DNA of 24,495 nucleotides. It comes from PALSA-1196 sp036833805. Lineage in GTDB: Bacteria > Pseudomonadota > Gammaproteobacteria > Steroidobacterales > Steroidobacteraceae. The position numbers and the translations under genes are program-made. Of the stretch, positions 15,481 through 23,262 are shown in pieces. The notes under the pieces were generated by a model. It was not told the origin of the DNA and ran no database searches. It saw only the letters and a program-made list of their open reading frames with translations. Within the stretch, counting starts at the first letter, position 1. The number at the start of each line of letters is the position of its first letter. Location of the stretch: NCBI GenBank assembly GCA_036833805.1, contig DAITPA010000025.1, positions 1-24,495 of the forward strand. Direction: 5' to 3'.

Positions 15481-16016
15481 GCGCAGACGAACTCGATGCC
15501 TTTCTGCCGCAAACGCAATGCACGCGTTGCGGCTACGCGGGCTGTAGGCCTTATGCCGAGGCGATCGCAAGCGGCCGGGCTGCGATCAATCAGTGCCCGC
15601 CGGGAGGCGCGGCCACGATTGCGTTTCTCGCCCACGCGCTTGGCCAAGAGATCCTGCCGCTTAACCCGCTGAACGGCCTCGAAGGCCCCGCGCTCGTGGC
15701 ACAAATCGACGAGGCCCGCTGCATTGGCTGCATCAAATGTTTACCGCCCTGCCCGGTCGACGCGATTGTCGGCGCGAAGCAATACACGCACACCGTGGTT
15801 GCGGAGCTGTGCACGGGGTGCGAGCTGTGCGTCGCCCCGTGTCCGGTTGATTGCATCGTGATGATGCCGCGCAGCCAGTTGCAGCATGCGACCCGGGCGC
15901 CGCAGCCAGCGCTCAACCGCGAGCGCTTCTCCGCACACACTTCGCGCCTCGCGCGCCGCGCGGCCGAACAAGCCGCGCTCATTGCAGCCAAGAAATATGC
16001 AGCCGGCGCGCCGTAG
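15477..16016 (+). CDS. RnfB/RsxB-like iron-sulfur protein without membrane anchor
   Basis: RnfB subunits carry electrons within the Rnf/Rsx membrane complex. This 179-residue protein has the Fe-S domain CTRCGYAGCRPYAEAI (C-x2-C-x4-C, with a fourth Cys in NQCPPGG) followed by two 4Fe-4S ferredoxin motifs, CIGCIKCLPPCP and CTGCELCVAPCP, in the order seen in E. coli RsxB. It lacks the N-terminal membrane helix of RsxB and begins directly at DELDAFLPQTQC. No other rnf/rsx gene is in the window. It overlaps metG by four bases and nth by 20, so it is co-expressed with both. It may act as a soluble electron donor, possibly serving Fe-S enzymes such as Nth, but that is inference. Confidence 0.88.
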   Translation: MSADELDAFLPQTQCTRCGYAGCRPYAEAIASGRAAINQCPPGGAATIAFLAHALGQEILPLNPLNGLEGPALVAQIDEARCIGCIKCLPPCPVDAIVGAKQYTHTVVAELCTGCELCVAPCPVDCIVMMPRSQLQHATRAPQPALNRERFSAHTSRLARRAAEQAALIAAKKYAAGAP

Positions 16017-16686
16017 AGCCATTTTTCGGCGCCTGCAGGCGGCGAATCCGCAGCCGACGACCGAACTGCTGTACAGCTCGCCGTTCGAGCTGTTGGTGGC
16101 GGTCATGCTCTCCGCACACACGACGGATAGGAGCGTTAATGCGGCCACGCGCAAGCTCTTTGCTATTGCCAATACGCCGCAGGCAATCGCAGCGCTCGGC
16201 ATTAACGGCGTGCGCCCGTACCTCAAGAGCGTCGGCTTATACAACGCGAAGTCAAAGAATCTAATTGGGCTGTCGCGCCAACTCAATGAGCAGCACGGCG
16301 GCGAGATTCCCGCCAACCGCGCGGCACTCGAGGCGCTGCCGGGCGTTGGTCGCAAGACGGCGAACATCATTCTCAACATGGTGTTCGGCGAGGCGACCAT
16401 CGGCGTCGATACGCATATCTTCAGAGTTGCCAATCGTACCGGACTTGCGCCCGGCAAGACTGCGCTCGCGGTAGAGGCAGCGCTGATCGCCAATACACCC
16501 GCGACGTATCGCAAAGACGCGCACCATTGGCTTCTACTGCACGGCCGTTACGTGTGTCTTGCCAGAGTCCCCGCTTGCCCACGCTGTATCATTGCGGACT
16601 TATGCGAATACCCCCATAAGACTCCACCACCTTCGCGTAAATCTCGCAGCGACCCGCAGCGCGCCGCTGCGAATTCTGGGCACTAG
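15997..16686 (+). CDS. nth: Endonuclease III
   Basis: Nth removes oxidised pyrimidines from DNA and cuts at the abasic site. The 229-residue product (E. coli 211) has the helix-hairpin-helix LPGVGRKTAN with the catalytic Lys, VDTHIFRV with the catalytic Asp, and the C-terminal 4Fe-4S loop C-x6-C-x2-C-x5-C in CLARVPACPRCIIADLCEY. The ATG at 15997 gives MQPARRRAIFRRLQAANPQPTTELLYSSPFELL, aligned to the E. coli N-terminus. The open frame extends upstream but there it overlaps rnfB-like coding. The loop SAQATD of E. coli is SAHTTD here, so the Gln known to probe the DNA helix is His. About 15 extra polar residues follow the Fe-S loop. Confidence 0.96.
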   Translation: MQPARRRAIFRRLQAANPQPTTELLYSSPFELLVAVMLSAHTTDRSVNAATRKLFAIANTPQAIAALGINGVRPYLKSVGLYNAKSKNLIGLSRQLNEQHGGEIPANRAALEALPGVGRKTANIILNMVFGEATIGVDTHIFRVANRTGLAPGKTALAVEAALIANTPATYRKDAHHWLLLHGRYVCLARVPACPRCIIADLCEYPHKTPPPSRKSRSDPQRAAANSGH

Positions 16687-17152
16687 TCAACAACTGAGTG
16701 CGGACCCGCCTGCACGTTGAAGTGTGCAGAACCGATGTGCGGGAGCGTCGAGTCAAAGAAAGACCGAAATCCACATGACCCGATCTTTGCACGAGTGCGC
16801 AAGCCCTCGCCAAGGTCGTGGCGGATCCTTCAATATGAGATTTACGGGCACGCGGGCCATTTGGCTCGATTCTAGCCGGTCCCTTATTGGCGATCTGATG
16901 AGCTCTTTTGGACTTCAAAGGCGCAAGCAAAATGCTTGTGGGCTGTGATTTCTTTCTGCCCCATCGGCTAGTGGTACTAGCACCACTTACCATGACAATC
17001 GAGTCGCCGATTCTTATTTGCGACGGTCGCTCCGTCGCGAAGTCTGCGCTCGCGCCAAATGCACGCTTGAGGAACTCAACAAGCTTGCTGGGATCCCGCG
17101 CCACCAGCCGCGGCGTAACGCTATGCCACCCCACCGGAATCGATTTGGCCAT
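16589..17152 (-). pseudogene. Truncated VOC/glyoxalase-like gene remnant
   Basis: The first 59 residues (17152 down to about 16976) read MAKSIPVGWHSVTPRLVARD and on through LVEFLKRAFGA to IRIGDSIVMVSGAS, closely resembling the N-terminal half of PhnB/VOC-superfamily proteins of about 120-150 residues. After that the frame stays open to 16589 but the sequence is Arg/Ser-rich, unlike the family. The expected C-terminal half is absent from this frame, and I could not recover it in the other two. The frame even runs antisense into the end of nth. The most likely reading is a gene that lost its 3' half by deletion or replacement. Expression of a 187-residue chimera is possible but unlikely to be functional as a VOC enzyme. 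Confidence 0.7.
16687..16975. other. Gene-poor stretch with no recognised element
   Basis: Between the end of nth and the recognisable VOC fragment I see no supported coding frame, RNA gene or insertion sequence ends. The only structure is a hairpin at 16922-16940: CAAGCA, a loop of AAA, then TGCTTG, extended by a G-T and a C-G pair. No T-run follows, so it is not a standard terminator. The base composition is less GC-rich than in the flanking genes, consistent with decaying or imported DNA. Confidence 0.5.
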
Positions 17153-17194
17153 CGCTGCTCCGTATCCGCATTTTCGGGAAAACCGGGTGCGTCG

Positions 17195-18982
17195 CTACGA
17201 CTTCTTCGGGATGTAAAGATCCGTGAGCGTACCTTCGAAGGCTTCGGCCGCGAAGGCGACGGTCTCTGACAGCGTCGGATGCGGGTGCACGGTTAGGCCG
17301 ATATCCGCAGCGTCCGCACCCATTTCAATGGCCAGCGCAACCTCACTGATAAGCTCGCCCGCATTTGTGCCTACGATTCCGCCGCCCAATATCCGCCGCG
17401 TTTCCGGGTCGAACAGGAGCTTCGTGAACCCCTCATCACGGCCAAGCGACAACGATCGGCCGCTCGCCATCCACGGGAACAGTGCCTTCTTAAACGCGGT
17501 GCCCTGTGCCTGCGCCTCAGTCTCTGTCAGACCCACCCACGCGATTTCCGGATCCGTGTAGGCGACCGAAGGAATGACGCGCGCATCAAATGAGGCCTTG
17601 TGGCCGGCCGCGACTTCAGCCGCCGCCTTTGCCTCGTGGCTCGCCTTGTGTGCCAGCATGGGCGGGCGCGCGATGTCGCCCACCGCAAAGATGTGCGGCA
17701 CGTTGGTGCGCAGTTGCTTATCGACCGGAATGAAGCCGCGGTCCGATACCGCAATACCGGCGGCATCGGCGCCAATCAGCGCACCATTTGGCACGCGTCC
17801 CACGGCGACCAGCACGCGCTCGAAGACTTGCGGCGCGGGCGCCTTGTCGCCCGCGAACGTGACGCGCAGGCCCTCGGGTAGCGCCTCCACCTTGACTACT
17901 TTTGTCGCGGTCAGTATCTGCTCGTAGCGGGCACGGATGCGCTTCTCAAGCGGCCGCACCAGGTCGGCATCGCAGCCGGGCATGAGCTGCGGCAGCACTT
18001 CGACGACGCTCACGCGGCTGCCGAGCGCGTCGTACACGCACGCCATCTCAAGGCCGATTATGCCGCCGCCGATGATGAGAAGCTTGCCGGCTTCGGGCAG
18101 CTCGAGCGCGCCGGTCGAGTCCATCACGCGAGGGTCGTCGGGCAAACCCGGCAGCCGCGTCGCCTCGGAGCCCGCGGCAATGACGCATTGCTCGAAGCGA
18201 ATGCGCGTGGTGCCCGTGTCACTCTTCACCTCCACCACGTGCGCGCTTACGAAGCGCGCACGGCCCTGCACGACATCGACCTTGCGCTGCTTCGCGAGCA
18301 CCATCAGGCCGCCCGTCAGCTTTTTGACGACTGACGCTTTCCAGGCCCGCAGCCGCGGCAGATCAATCGCGGGAGCGCCGAAGGTTATGCCGTGTGCGCT
18401 CATCGCCTCAGCATCGTCGATGACCTTGGCGGCATGCAGAAGCGCCTTTGACGGAATGCAGCCGACGTTTAGACACACGCCGCCCAGGGTTGCGGAGCGC
18501 TCAACGAGCGTCACCTGCAAGCCAAGATCAGCGGCGCGAAACGCCGCGGTGTACCCGCCGGGCCCCGCGCCCAGCACCAGGAGTTTGGTTGAGCGGTCTG
18601 CCCGCTCGGTCTTTTCCGCCGCCGGCGTGACGGGCGGTGCCGCCATGCGAACCGTGTCTCCGCCCCGATCCGCGCTCGCTGCGGCTGCGGCGCTCGGCGC
18701 CGCAGCCGGCGGTGCCGCAGGAGGTGTGACCGCGGCCCGTGGGACCTCGGCTTCGATGCGCGCGATGAGTGTGCCCGCGGATGCCTTATCACCGCGCTTC
18801 AGCAGGACCTCGACGACCTTGCCCGCCGCAGTCGCCGGAACGTCGAGCGATGCTTTTTCAGTCTCCAGTGTGACGAGCGGCGTATCCACCTCAATGGTGT
18901 CGCCGGGACGTACGAGTACATCAATCACCGCGACGTCCTTAAAGCCGCCGAGATCCGGAACGGCGAGCTCGAGGCGACTCAC
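17195..18982 (-). CDS. lpdA: Dihydrolipoyl dehydrogenase (E3) with its own lipoyl domain
   Basis: E3 reoxidises the dihydrolipoyl arms of the pyruvate dehydrogenase complex, passing electrons to NAD+ through FAD. The 595-residue protein has an N-terminal lipoyl domain (1-80, ETEKAS with lipoyl Lys43) and an Ala/Pro-rich flexible linker (about 81-130). The flavoprotein core follows, with FAD motif LGAGPGGYTAA at 137-147, redox Cys170 and Cys175 in GGVCLNVGCIPSK, an NAD motif IIGGGIIGLE and a C-terminal HPHPTLSE with the catalytic His-Glu pair. The usual HAHP is HPHP here. Lipoyl-E3 fusions are known in Neisseria and related bacteria. It starts in an ATGA overlap with the aceF stop and ends the operon. 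Confidence 0.97.
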   Translation of the reverse strand: MSRLELAVPDLGGFKDVAVIDVLVRPGDTIEVDTPLVTLETEKASLDVPATAAGKVVEVLLKRGDKASAGTLIARIEAEVPRAAVTPPAAPPAAAPSAAAAASADRGGDTVRMAAPPVTPAAEKTERADRSTKLLVLGAGPGGYTAAFRAADLGLQVTLVERSATLGGVCLNVGCIPSKALLHAAKVIDDAEAMSAHGITFGAPAIDLPRLRAWKASVVKKLTGGLMVLAKQRKVDVVQGRARFVSAHVVEVKSDTGTTRIRFEQCVIAAGSEATRLPGLPDDPRVMDSTGALELPEAGKLLIIGGGIIGLEMACVYDALGSRVSVVEVLPQLMPGCDADLVRPLEKRIRARYEQILTATKVVKVEALPEGLRVTFAGDKAPAPQVFERVLVAVGRVPNGALIGADAAGIAVSDRGFIPVDKQLRTNVPHIFAVGDIARPPMLAHKASHEAKAAAEVAAGHKASFDARVIPSVAYTDPEIAWVGLTETEAQAQGTAFKKALFPWMASGRSLSLGRDEGFTKLLFDPETRRILGGGIVGTNAGELISEVALAIEMGADAADIGLTVHPHPTLSETVAFAAEAFEGTLTDLYIPKKS

Positions 18983-20298
18983 GGCACGGCTTCGACGAGC
19001 CCGCGCGGCTCGGAAAGACTCGCTGCGAGGAAATTTGTGAAACGTGCGGCACTGGCGCCGTCGATCACCCGATGGTCGTACGAAAGGGATAGCGGCAGGA
19101 TCAGCCGCGGCACGAAGCCGCCATCCCGATATAGCGGCTGCATGGAACTGCGCGACAGACCCAAAATCGCAACTTCCGGCGCATTGATGATCGGCGTGAA
19201 CGCCGTGCCGCCAATCCCGCCCAGACTTGAGATCGTGAATGAGCCTCCCTGCATCTCGGCCGCCGTAAGCTTGCCGGCGCGCGCCTTCTCGGCCAGCTCC
19301 CCGAGCCGACGCGCGATCTCGTAGACATCGCGATGCTCGGCGTCGCGCAGCACCGGCACGACGAGCCCGTTCGGCGTATCGGCCGCAAAACCGATGTGCA
19401 CGTATTTTTTCAAGATCAAGTTCTCGCCACGCTCGTCGAGCGAGGCATTGAAATGCGGAAACTCCTGCAGCGCACGCGCGCAGGCGCGCACAACGAAGGC
19501 GAGGATCGAAAGTTTGATGCCCTCCGTCGCCGCTTTCTGCTTCAGTTTGGTGCGCGCGTCCTCAAGATCGGTGATGTCCGCGTTCTCAAACTGCGTGACA
19601 TGCGGAATATTGACCCAGCTTGCATGCAGGCGCGGGCCGGAGATGCGCTGGATGCGCGACAGCGGCTTTATTTCGACCGCCCCGAACTGACTGAAGTCGA
19701 TCACCGGCACTGCGGGCCACGCCGAACCCGCGCCGGCGGGCGCTTTGCTACTCAGCATCCGTTTGACGTAGGCCTTGACGTCGTCATGGTTGATGCGCGA
19801 CTTCGGGCCCGTGCCTTTGATTTGCGCGAGATCGACTCCCATCTCACGTGCGAGCTTTCTGACCGAGGGTCCGGCATGCGCCTTCGCGAACCCGAGCTCA
19901 TTAAAAATTGGGGGAGGGCGCGAACTTGCCGGGACCGGCACGGAAGGCGGCGCAGCGGCGGCTGCCGCCGGTGCGGGTGCTACGGGTTCTTGCCGCGCCG
20001 GTGCGGCGGCCTCGACCGGAGCCGGGGCAGGCGTTGCTTTAGGCTCGGCAGCATCGGTGTCAGAGCGCACGGTAACGAGGATGTCGCCGGGTGACACCTT
20101 GCTCGACGTTGTGACATGAACTTTCTCGATGACGCCGGCCGTGGTCGAGGGCACATCCATTGCCGCTTTTTCGGTTTCGAGCGTGACGAGCGGCGCATCC
20201 GCCTCGATGGCGTCGCCCGGTTTGACGAGCACGTCAATGACGGCCACGTCCTTGAAGTCGCCCATGTCGGGCACGCGTACTTCAATCTGCCGGGCCAT
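18979..20298 (-). CDS. aceF: Pyruvate dehydrogenase E2, dihydrolipoyl acetyltransferase
   Basis: E2 forms the core of the complex and moves the acetyl group from lipoamide to CoA. The 439-residue protein has a single lipoyl domain (1-80, ETEKAA with Lys44) and an Ala/Pro linker. A peripheral subunit-binding domain follows at about 140-180 (PSVRKLAREMGVDL, then GTGPKSRINHDDV), and the catalytic domain ends in LSYDHRVIDGASAARF with the active-site His and Asp. E. coli AceF has three lipoyl domains; one domain here, plus the one on E3, is a different layout. It follows aceE after 15 bases and overlaps lpdA by four. Confidence 0.97.
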   Translation of the reverse strand: MARQIEVRVPDMGDFKDVAVIDVLVKPGDAIEADAPLVTLETEKAAMDVPSTTAGVIEKVHVTTSSKVSPGDILVTVRSDTDAAEPKATPAPAPVEAAAPARQEPVAPAPAAAAAAPPSVPVPASSRPPPIFNELGFAKAHAGPSVRKLAREMGVDLAQIKGTGPKSRINHDDVKAYVKRMLSSKAPAGAGSAWPAVPVIDFSQFGAVEIKPLSRIQRISGPRLHASWVNIPHVTQFENADITDLEDARTKLKQKAATEGIKLSILAFVVRACARALQEFPHFNASLDERGENLILKKYVHIGFAADTPNGLVVPVLRDAEHRDVYEIARRLGELAEKARAGKLTAAEMQGGSFTISSLGGIGGTAFTPIINAPEVAILGLSRSSMQPLYRDGGFVPRLILPLSLSYDHRVIDGASAARFTNFLAASLSEPRGLVEAVP

Positions 20299-20313
20299 TA
20301 CACAAGCGCTCTG

Positions 20314-22977
20314 CTAGATCTTCCAGGGATCAGGGCTGGCAGGATCAATGCCGAGCTTCACCATCGCCGCGCTTATCGTCGCGCCGTCGATCTTTCCTTC
20401 GTCGGCGAGGCCCTTCAATGCTGCGAGTACGATGAAATTACGATCGACTTCAAAATGCTTGCGCAGCGCCGCGCGCGAATCCGATCGGCCAAAGCCGTCG
20501 GTGCCGAGCGTGATGTAACGCGGGCCCGCCCATTGGCGTATGAGATCCGGCAGCGTGCGCATATAGTCGGTCGCGGCGATGATTGGGCCTTCGCGGTCCT
20601 TCAAGCACTCCTGCACATGCGGCGAGCGCGGCGTCTCGCCAGCATGCAGCATGTTCCAGCGCTCGCACTCGAGCGCCTCGCGCCGCAGCTCGGAAAAGCT
20701 CGTCACCGAAAAGACATCAACGGGCACCTGATATTCGTTCTCGAGCACCACGGCCGCCGCAAGGCATTCGCGCAAGATCGTGCCGGATCCCAAAAGCGTC
20801 GCACGTACGCGGCCGCGGCCGCCGATCTGCAGAAGATACATGCCCTTCAAAATTCCGCTCTGCACACCTGCGGGCATCGCGGGCTGAAGGTAGTTTTCGT
20901 TCATGCAGGTGATGTAATAGAAAATGCTCTCTTGCTTGACGAACATGCGGCGCAGCCCATCGTGAATGATCACCGCGAGCTCATACGCGTAGGCCGGATC
21001 ATAGGCGACGCAGTTGGGCACCGTGGTTGCCACGATCTGACTGTGACCGTCCTGATGCTGTAAGCCTTCCCCGGCAAGCGTCGTGCGGCCTGCGGTTGCG
21101 CCAATGAGAAAGCCGCGCGCCTGAATGTCGCCCGCCGCCCATATGAAGTCGCCGACGCGCTGGAAGCCAAACATCGAGTAGAAGGTATAGAACGGCACCA
21201 TATTGATGCCGACATTGGTGTACGCAGTACCCGCTGCGATCCAGGAGCAAAGCGACCCCGCTTCATTGATGCCCTCCTCGAGCATCTGGCCCTTTTTGTC
21301 CTCGCGATAGGACATGAGCGTGTCCGAGTCCTGCGGCGTGTAGAGCTGTCCCACCGATGAATAGATGCCGATCTGGCGGAACAGCCCCTCCATTCCAAAG
21401 GTGCGCGCCTCATCGGGCACGATGGGCACGACATTCTTGCCCATGTTCTTGTCTTTCAATAGAACGCTTAAGATCCGCACGAAAGCCATGGTGGTCGAGA
21501 TCTCGCGATCGCCGGTGCCTTCAAGCATGGCGCCGAAGGCTTCGAGTGCGGGGATCGCAAGCGGCGGAGCGTGTTGTGGCCGCGAGGGCAAATAGCCGCC
21601 GAGCGCTATGCGGCGTTCGCGCAAATAACGCATTTCCTCCGCGTCGTCCGCGGGTTTATAGAACGGCAGACGCGTGAGGTCCGCGTCGGAGATCGGAATG
21701 TGGAAGCGATCGCGAAACGCCGTGAGCACTTCGTCGCCGAGCTTTTTCTGTTGGTGCGTGCCCATCAGGCCTTCGACGCCTTTGCCTAAGCCGAAACCCT
21801 TCACCGTCTTCGCGAGAATCACTGTCGGCTGGCCTTTGTGGGTGGTCGCGGCCCAATAGGCGGCATACACCTTGCGATGATCGTGGCCGCCGCGATTTAG
21901 TCCCCAGATCTCCTCGTCGGACATGTTGGCGACCATGGCCTTGAGCTCAGGATACTTGCCGAAGAAATGCTCGCGCGTGTAGGCGCCGCCTTTTGCCTTG
22001 AAGTTCTGATACTCGCCGTCGACGCATTCCTCCATCACGCGGCGCAGCAGCCCCTTGTGATCGTTCGCGAGAAGCGGATCCCAGCGCGAGCCCCACAATA
22101 CCTTCAAAACATTCCAGCCGGCGCCCAGGAATGCAGCCTCGAGTTCCTGGATAATCTTGCCGTTGCCGCGCACCGGACCGTCGAGGCGCTGCAGATTGCA
22201 ATTGATGACGAAGATCAGATTGTCGAGCTTCTCGCGCACCGGCATGGTGAGTGCGCCCATGGACTCCGGCTCATCCATTTCGCCGTCGCCCAGGAAACAC
22301 CAGACCTTGCGATCGGAGGTCTTCGTAAGCCCGCGATGTTCAAGGTACCGGATGAAGCGTGCCTGGAACATCGCCATCATCGCGCCCAAACCCATCGACA
22401 CAGTCGGGAACTGCCAGAAGTCGGGCATGAGCCACGGATGCGGGTAGGAGGATAGGCCGTCGCCCTGCACTTCCTGCCGAAAGTGGCGCAGCTGATTCTC
22501 CGAGAGCCGTGACTCGAGATATGCGCGCGCGTAGATCCCAGGCGAGGAATGCCCCTGCATGAAGACGAGATCCCCCGGATGCCGCTCCGAGGGCGCGCGC
22601 CAGAAGTGATTGAAGCCCACTTCGTAAAGGGTCGCGGAGGATGCGTAGGTGGAAATATGGCCGCCGTACTCGGAGGACTGGCGGTTCGCTTGCACGACCA
22701 TCGCCATGGCATTCCAGCGGATGTAGGACTCGATGCGGCGCTCGAGTGCGCGGTTGCCCGGATATTCGCGCTCGAGGCCCGTCGGAATCGTGTTGACGTA
22801 AGCGGTATTCGGCTTGAACGGCAGGTAGGCGCCAGCGCGGCGCGTGTAATCAATAAGCCGCTCAAGCAGGAAGTGGGCGCGCTCCGCGCCCTGGGCCTTC
22901 AGCACCGAGTCCATAGACTCGAGCCATTCCTGTGTCTCAACAGGATCGAGATCTTCTAGCTTAGGGGAGTCGTTCAT
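20314..22977 (-). CDS. aceE: Pyruvate dehydrogenase E1, homodimeric type
   Basis: E1 decarboxylates pyruvate with thiamine diphosphate and acetylates the lipoyl arm of E2. With the ATG at 22977 the product is 887 residues, the same length as E. coli AceE, and begins MNDSPKLEDLDPVETQEWL as the family does; the open frame continues 16 residues upstream without resemblance. Visible motifs are the ThDP/Mg segment FLGDGEMDEPES, GHSSPGIYARA near residue 145, and VPIVPDEARTFGMEGLFRQIG in the second half. It is the first gene of the aceE-aceF-lpdA operon. No strong Shine-Dalgarno is seen at this ATG. A candidate promoter lies upstream. Confidence 0.97.
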   Translation of the reverse strand: MNDSPKLEDLDPVETQEWLESMDSVLKAQGAERAHFLLERLIDYTRRAGAYLPFKPNTAYVNTIPTGLEREYPGNRALERRIESYIRWNAMAMVVQANRQSSEYGGHISTYASSATLYEVGFNHFWRAPSERHPGDLVFMQGHSSPGIYARAYLESRLSENQLRHFRQEVQGDGLSSYPHPWLMPDFWQFPTVSMGLGAMMAMFQARFIRYLEHRGLTKTSDRKVWCFLGDGEMDEPESMGALTMPVREKLDNLIFVINCNLQRLDGPVRGNGKIIQELEAAFLGAGWNVLKVLWGSRWDPLLANDHKGLLRRVMEECVDGEYQNFKAKGGAYTREHFFGKYPELKAMVANMSDEEIWGLNRGGHDHRKVYAAYWAATTHKGQPTVILAKTVKGFGLGKGVEGLMGTHQQKKLGDEVLTAFRDRFHIPISDADLTRLPFYKPADDAEEMRYLRERRIALGGYLPSRPQHAPPLAIPALEAFGAMLEGTGDREISTTMAFVRILSVLLKDKNMGKNVVPIVPDEARTFGMEGLFRQIGIYSSVGQLYTPQDSDTLMSYREDKKGQMLEEGINEAGSLCSWIAAGTAYTNVGINMVPFYTFYSMFGFQRVGDFIWAAGDIQARGFLIGATAGRTTLAGEGLQHQDGHSQIVATTVPNCVAYDPAYAYELAVIIHDGLRRMFVKQESIFYYITCMNENYLQPAMPAGVQSGILKGMYLLQIGGRGRVRATLLGSGTILRECLAAAVVLENEYQVPVDVFSVTSFSELRREALECERWNMLHAGETPRSPHVQECLKDREGPIIAATDYMRTLPDLIRQWAGPRYITLGTDGFGRSDSRAALRKHFEVDRNFIVLAALKGLADEGKIDGATISAAMVKLGIDPASPDPWKI

Positions 22978-23060
22978 CGAGTTTGAAAGGGATCGCAAGC
23001 CCGCTGTGATAGGATGCGCGAGCAAGTCGCGAGAAAAACCGAATCGGTCAAATTAGATCA

Positions 23061-23089
23061 ATGATCCGTTTTTCGCTCACGAGCGTCAA
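23061..23089 (-). promoter_or_regulatory. Candidate sigma-70 promoter of the aceEF-lpdA operon
   Basis: On the minus strand TTGACG (23089-23084) is followed after exactly 17 bases by GATCAT (23066-23061), matching the consensus at five and four of six positions. Transcription would start near 23054, giving a leader of about 77 bases before aceE. Nearby GATC-containing repeats (GATCAATGATC at 23056-23066) overlap the -10 and could be a binding site. Not proven. Confidence 0.4.
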
Positions 23090-23262
23090 GCAGCGTGACG
23101 CGCGATCAGGGGTCTGAATCGACGCACGCGCGCGGCGCGTGATACTGCCCGACGAGGCCGCGCCGTGCAATGCCATCTCGACAATCCAGGCGCCGGCGCA
23201 AGCGTCGGCATCGAGCGCGCGCGCGGCGCAAATTGCGCGTGCCGCAAGCGGCGGCAACCCAC

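Noticed and set aside
17937..19040. Plus-strand open frame of 367 codons opposite lpdA
   Set aside because: Ser/Arg/Thr-rich low-complexity translation typical of a reverse-strand shadow; lpdA is certain.
23085..23262. CGC/GCG-rich stretch upstream of the MFS pseudogene as a CRISPR or ordered repeat
   Set aside because: No regular unit or spacing; it is only locally biased sequence with a few short inverted repeats.
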